Shown here: piece by piece, positions 61,118 to 64,000 of the stretch
Numbering within the stretch: the first letter of the stretch is position 1
How the letters are laid out: every line of letters begins with the position of its first letter
Assembly: GCA_016718805.1 (NCBI GenBank)
Contig: JADKCP010000004.1
Location: forward strand, 310,001 to 374,000
Reading direction: 5' to 3'
DNA length: 64,000 bases
Origin: Bacteroidota bacterium
Lineage (GTDB): Bacteria; Bacteroidota; Bacteroidia; UBA4408
The notes under the pieces: generated by a model
Told to the model about the DNA's origin: nothing
Databases searched by the model: none
What the model saw: the letters and a program-made list of their open reading frames with translations, nothing else
Translations under genes and position numbers: made by a program

Positions 61118-64000
61118 TTAAAACTCAATTTTTCGTGTTTGCTGCTTGTTGTTGTAAAATAGCTCAACTGTATATATTCCTTTTGCAAAAGTTGCGTTTT
61201 GTAAGGTGTAGTTTCCGCTATTTTGTAAAGTAACTTCTTTAGTTTCCATTACCTTTTCGCCTAAAGCTGAATATAGGTTAATTGTGAGTTTGGTAGATTT
61301 TCTGAAGCTATAGTTAAGGTTCACACCATGTGCAGCCTTCACAATAGATACTGCATCATTAATCAATGCTTGCGACCCAACAGCTGTAACATCGTCAACA
61401 GTAATCTGTACAGTACTGGTTTGTGAACAACCTGCTTCATTCATGGCAGTTAAACTAACTGTGTAAACTCCAGTGGTTGCGAAAGTGTGAACAGGACTTG
61501 TGCTACTGTCTATAACCGATCCATCCCCAAAATTCCATAGATAACTTGAAGCACCGGTAGTAGTATTAGTAAAAGTAACAGCAGTACTTCCAGGGAAACT
61601 AACTGTGGTAGCACTTGGACTAATTGCAGGAACAATGGCTTCTACACCAAAATGAATTATAAATCTGCTGTAACTTGCTACTGTATCAATTCCTGAAACA
61701 AAAGTATAAGCACTATCAACACCTAAATCAATGGTTGTATTGGTTAATTTGTCTTCAAACGTAAAGCAATTCACCATTGATCTGAAATAATCTAAACCAA
61801 CAAAATTTATCGTATAAGTACCCGCTGTATTAACATTTACTTTAACAGGTAAATCCAAATTACTAGATAAATCATTTACCGAATTAACAACGTATTGTAC
61901 ACCATTTAGCATGCTGCTTATATTCGGAGCTGCTGCATCAAAACTATAAAGCTTATAGGCATCAAAGTGTGAATCAAAATTTAAACTAGCCCCGCTCTCT
62001 GTCCTAAATATCGTTTCATCGTGGTAGGTTCCATTTATTCCATCTAATTGCAAACGCATCAACCCTGCAACAGCTGTATTCACTGGTGTTTTGTAAAAAT
62101 CTGTACTGCTGGTAGTTTTCACCGATTCGTCTGCAACCAATGCAGCACCGGAAGCATTAGCATGCACCAAAAAGGCTTGAGAGGATGCAACAATTTCATT
62201 CCCTCCATTAAAACTTACTCCTGAAACATATCCAACATATTGATTGTTGTCAGCATCGTAAATATAAATGGCATCATCCATATTTGTTTTGGTCCAAGCA
62301 CCAGAAGTCCAGTCAATGTCAGAACAATATGGATTATTAATTAAATTCCAACCGTCCTCATCAACATTGGTGTTGTTAGTATAGTTAATATTCATATTTT
62401 GTGTACCTGTTAATGGTGGTCCGGTAACATCCAGCAGTTTGTCAGCTACGGTAGTAGCATTATCTGCAATAAATACGTAGTATCCATCTTTAGGGTCCAC
62501 GCTATTGGTAATATCGTTTGCCGGGATATAAGCCGCTACGTCATCTGCATTACCTGCAACCGTTTCATCGTAGGTATAAATATTTACAAACGTCCCTGCG
62601 CCAGTAGATGAGCCATTAAATCCTGAAGTAATAATATCATCATCCCAGTCAGCCAAAGTTCTTCCTCCTACAGGCATACCAATAGTTGCCCAACCTGCTG
62701 CTCCTCCGGGTACAAATCGTTGCATCGTTACATCACCAACAATACTTCCTCCTGTAATTGGAGCAATTCGGGCGGTTTGTGTTGCGCTTGATAATAACGT
62801 AAAATTAAAACCTGTTGTGGTAAAGGCTCCATCTGTTAAAGTAAGCGCATCTATTAAGTTTAAATCAGCAACCATGCTAACTCCGGCAGTATTATTAATC
62901 TCTAAATTATTGTATTCTGAAGAAGGAGCTAATGCAGGAATAGTTTGTGGAGCTGAACCATTAAATTCAACTGTGCTTCCAGTTACTGTATAGTCACCCG
63001 AACCTGGACTGAAAACTGAAGAAATTCCAATTACTCCTGTATTTGACAAAATTCGATCGCCATTTCCACTATTGTTGATATTCGCATAATTATTTGCAGT
63101 AATTGTTTGTGCACCTGCTGATGTATAATCAATGGTAGAGGCAGAACCCAACAATAAACTACTAATAGTATTACTTACAGTTGTGCTAGCTGTGCCGGAT
63201 AATCCGGTTGCTTTGCTAGTTTCCAAAGTTCCATTAATAATCACTGTTCCTGTTCCTGTAATTTGATTTGAAATCATTGAAAGCGTTCCTCCTGCCCCAA
63301 CAGTTATAGTTCCATCATTTACAATATCTCCCCCAGTCAAACTACCTCCGTTAATTGTAATGCTTCCTCCAAGTATAGTTATTGAATTCGCTACTTGAGC
63401 TCCGCTTGTAATAACCGGATAAAAAGTTGCCCCAATATCTATAACAACATCAGTAGTTGAAATTGGTACACCACCACACCAGTTTAACGGATCAGTCCAG
63501 TCAGTACTAACATTGCCAATCCATGGTCCGGCAGTCACCACTATATTTAAACTTGAAGTTGAAGGGTTGCATGGCGCATTGCTAATTGTCCATTCTAACA
63601 CATATGTTCCTAAACCACCATCCGGTGTAAAAGTAGCTGTTGGACTAGTAGTACTGGTAAATTGAGTTAGATTCAAACTTGGTCCACTAACAACTGACCA
63701 TGCTCCTGTGCCAATTGTAGGAGTATTCGCAGCTAATACAGCAACATTCCCAAGACAAAAACTTTGGTTGGATCCGGCAACAGAGGTTGTTGGTATTTCG
63801 TTAAAGGTAATTGTTACATCATCCTGACTATCGGTGCAAGGTGCGTTTGCGATAGTCCAGCGAAGCACATAGCTTACACCGGCTGTTCCACTAAAGTCAG
63901 TAGTTGGGTTAGAAGTGGAAACAAATGAACCTCCTGCACCACTTACAATAGACCAGGTTCCAACGCCAATGCTTGGTGTGTTTGCAGCTAACGTAACTGT
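61118..64000 (-). CDS. Large T9SS type A surface protein (N-terminus cut by window edge)
   Basis: The frame is open to the right edge, so 960 residues of a longer protein are visible. The N-terminal visible part holds two tandem Ig/PKD-like domains of about 100 residues (LAANTPSIGVGTWSIVSG, LAANTPTIGTGAWSVVSG, each ending in YVL(R/E)WTI(A/S)NAPC). A beta-helix-like region (about 190-450) follows, rich in Gly, Ser and Thr (ITILGGSITINGGSLTGG). It leads into a domain with RFVPGGAAGWATIGMPVGG. A PKD domain (SSYLWNFGDGSVIDSS, SPVHTFATTGVYTVSL) and a type A sorting domain (TKLTINLYSALGEKVM, FAKGIYTVELFYN) end the protein. It is a surface or secreted protein of unknown function. The in-frame GTG at 63868 is internal, not the start. 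Confidence 0.85.
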   Translation of the reverse strand, partial: TVTLAANTPSIGVGTWSIVSGAGGSFVSTSNPTTDFSGTAGVSYVLRWTIANAPCTDSQDDVTITFNEIPTTSVAGSNQSFCLGNVAVLAANTPTIGTGAWSVVSGPSLNLTQFTSTTSPTATFTPDGGLGTYVLEWTISNAPCNPSTSSLNIVVTAGPWIGNVSTDWTDPLNWCGGVPISTTDVVIDIGATFYPVITSGAQVANSITILGGSITINGGSLTGGDIVNDGTITVGAGGTLSMISNQITGTGTVIINGTLETSKATGLSGTASTTVSNTISSLLLGSASTIDYTSAGAQTITANNYANINNSGNGDRILSNTGVIGISSVFSPGSGDYTVTGSTVEFNGSAPQTIPALAPSSEYNNLEINNTAGVSMVADLNLIDALTLTDGAFTTTGFNFTLLSSATQTARIAPITGGSIVGDVTMQRFVPGGAAGWATIGMPVGGRTLADWDDDIITSGFNGSSTGAGTFVNIYTYDETVAGNADDVAAYIPANDITNSVDPKDGYYVFIADNATTVADKLLDVTGPPLTGTQNMNINYTNNTNVDEDGWNLINNPYCSDIDWTSGAWTKTNMDDAIYIYDADNNQYVGYVSGVSFNGGNEIVASSQAFLVHANASGAALVADESVKTTSSTDFYKTPVNTAVAGLMRLQLDGINGTYHDETIFRTESGASLNFDSHFDAYKLYSFDAAAPNISSMLNGVQYVVNSVNDLSSNLDLPVKVNVNTAGTYTINFVGLDYFRSMVNCFTFEDKLTNTTIDLGVDSAYTFVSGIDTVASYSRFIIHFGVEAIVPAISPSATTVSFPGSTAVTFTNTTTGASSYLWNFGDGSVIDSSTSPVHTFATTGVYTVSLTAMNEAGCSQTSTVQITVDDVTAVGSQALINDAVSIVKAAHGVNLNYSFRKSTKLTINLYSALGEKVMETKEVTLQNSGNYTLQNATFAKGIYTVELFYNNKQQTRKIEF

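Overview
The window looks like chromosomal DNA of a free-living member of the Bacteroidota. It is AT-rich. Many genes have Bacteroidota-type upstream boxes (TAnnTTTG) instead of Shine-Dalgarno sites, and the secreted proteins carry type IX secretion system (T9SS) C-terminal sorting domains. The genus cannot be read from the sequence. No rRNA, tRNA, insertion sequence, prophage or CRISPR array was seen. Layout from left to right: (1) 1-2.0 kb, minus strand: a sensor histidine kinase followed by the N-terminal part of recJ, running off the left edge. (2) 2.0-8.2 kb, plus: a very large alpha-2-macroglobulin with an intact thioester motif. (3) 8.2-19.5 kb, minus: a giant SprB-type adhesin with about 38 tandem repeats, followed after 4 bases by a PorP/SprF-family outer-membrane protein. 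This is the usual T9SS adhesin/anchor pair. (4) 19.7-25.5 kb, minus: mannose-1-phosphate guanylyltransferase, an aminotransferase, a SprT-like metallopeptidase and feoAB, with a perfect palindrome upstream of feoA. (5) 25.8-28.9 kb: fbp, a DinB-like protein and a START-like protein, then a decayed SpoIIE phosphatase remnant and a small outer-membrane protein. (6) 29.1-38.2 kb: the nucleotide-excision repair genes mfd and uvrC. Between them lie a secreted protein, a TPR-like helical protein and two tandem paralogous T9SS cargo proteins. (7) 38.2-43.8 kb, minus: an operon of lysS, a membrane protein gene split by a one-base frameshift, gpsA and a secreted SGNH hydrolase. (8) 43.9-55.9 kb: a surface and secretion block with a repeat-rich T9SS protein, a PorE-like OmpA/PD40 protein, a TPR protein, a subtilase and an M43 metalloprotease that itself contains SprB repeats. 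(9) 56.1-61.0 kb, minus: the fatty-acid/ribosome cluster yceD-rpmF-plsX-fabH-accB-accC. (10) 61.1-64.0 kb, minus: a large T9SS cargo protein running off the right edge. The dominant theme is T9SS-dependent surface display: one type B and seven type A cargo proteins plus two likely membrane-associated partners, set among ordinary housekeeping genes. The most informative new signal is in the giant adhesin. Its repeats contain a second pair of cysteines that are present together or absent together in every unit, which predicts a covarying disulfide. The M43 protease carries related repeats, one of them apparently interrupted by an inserted domain.
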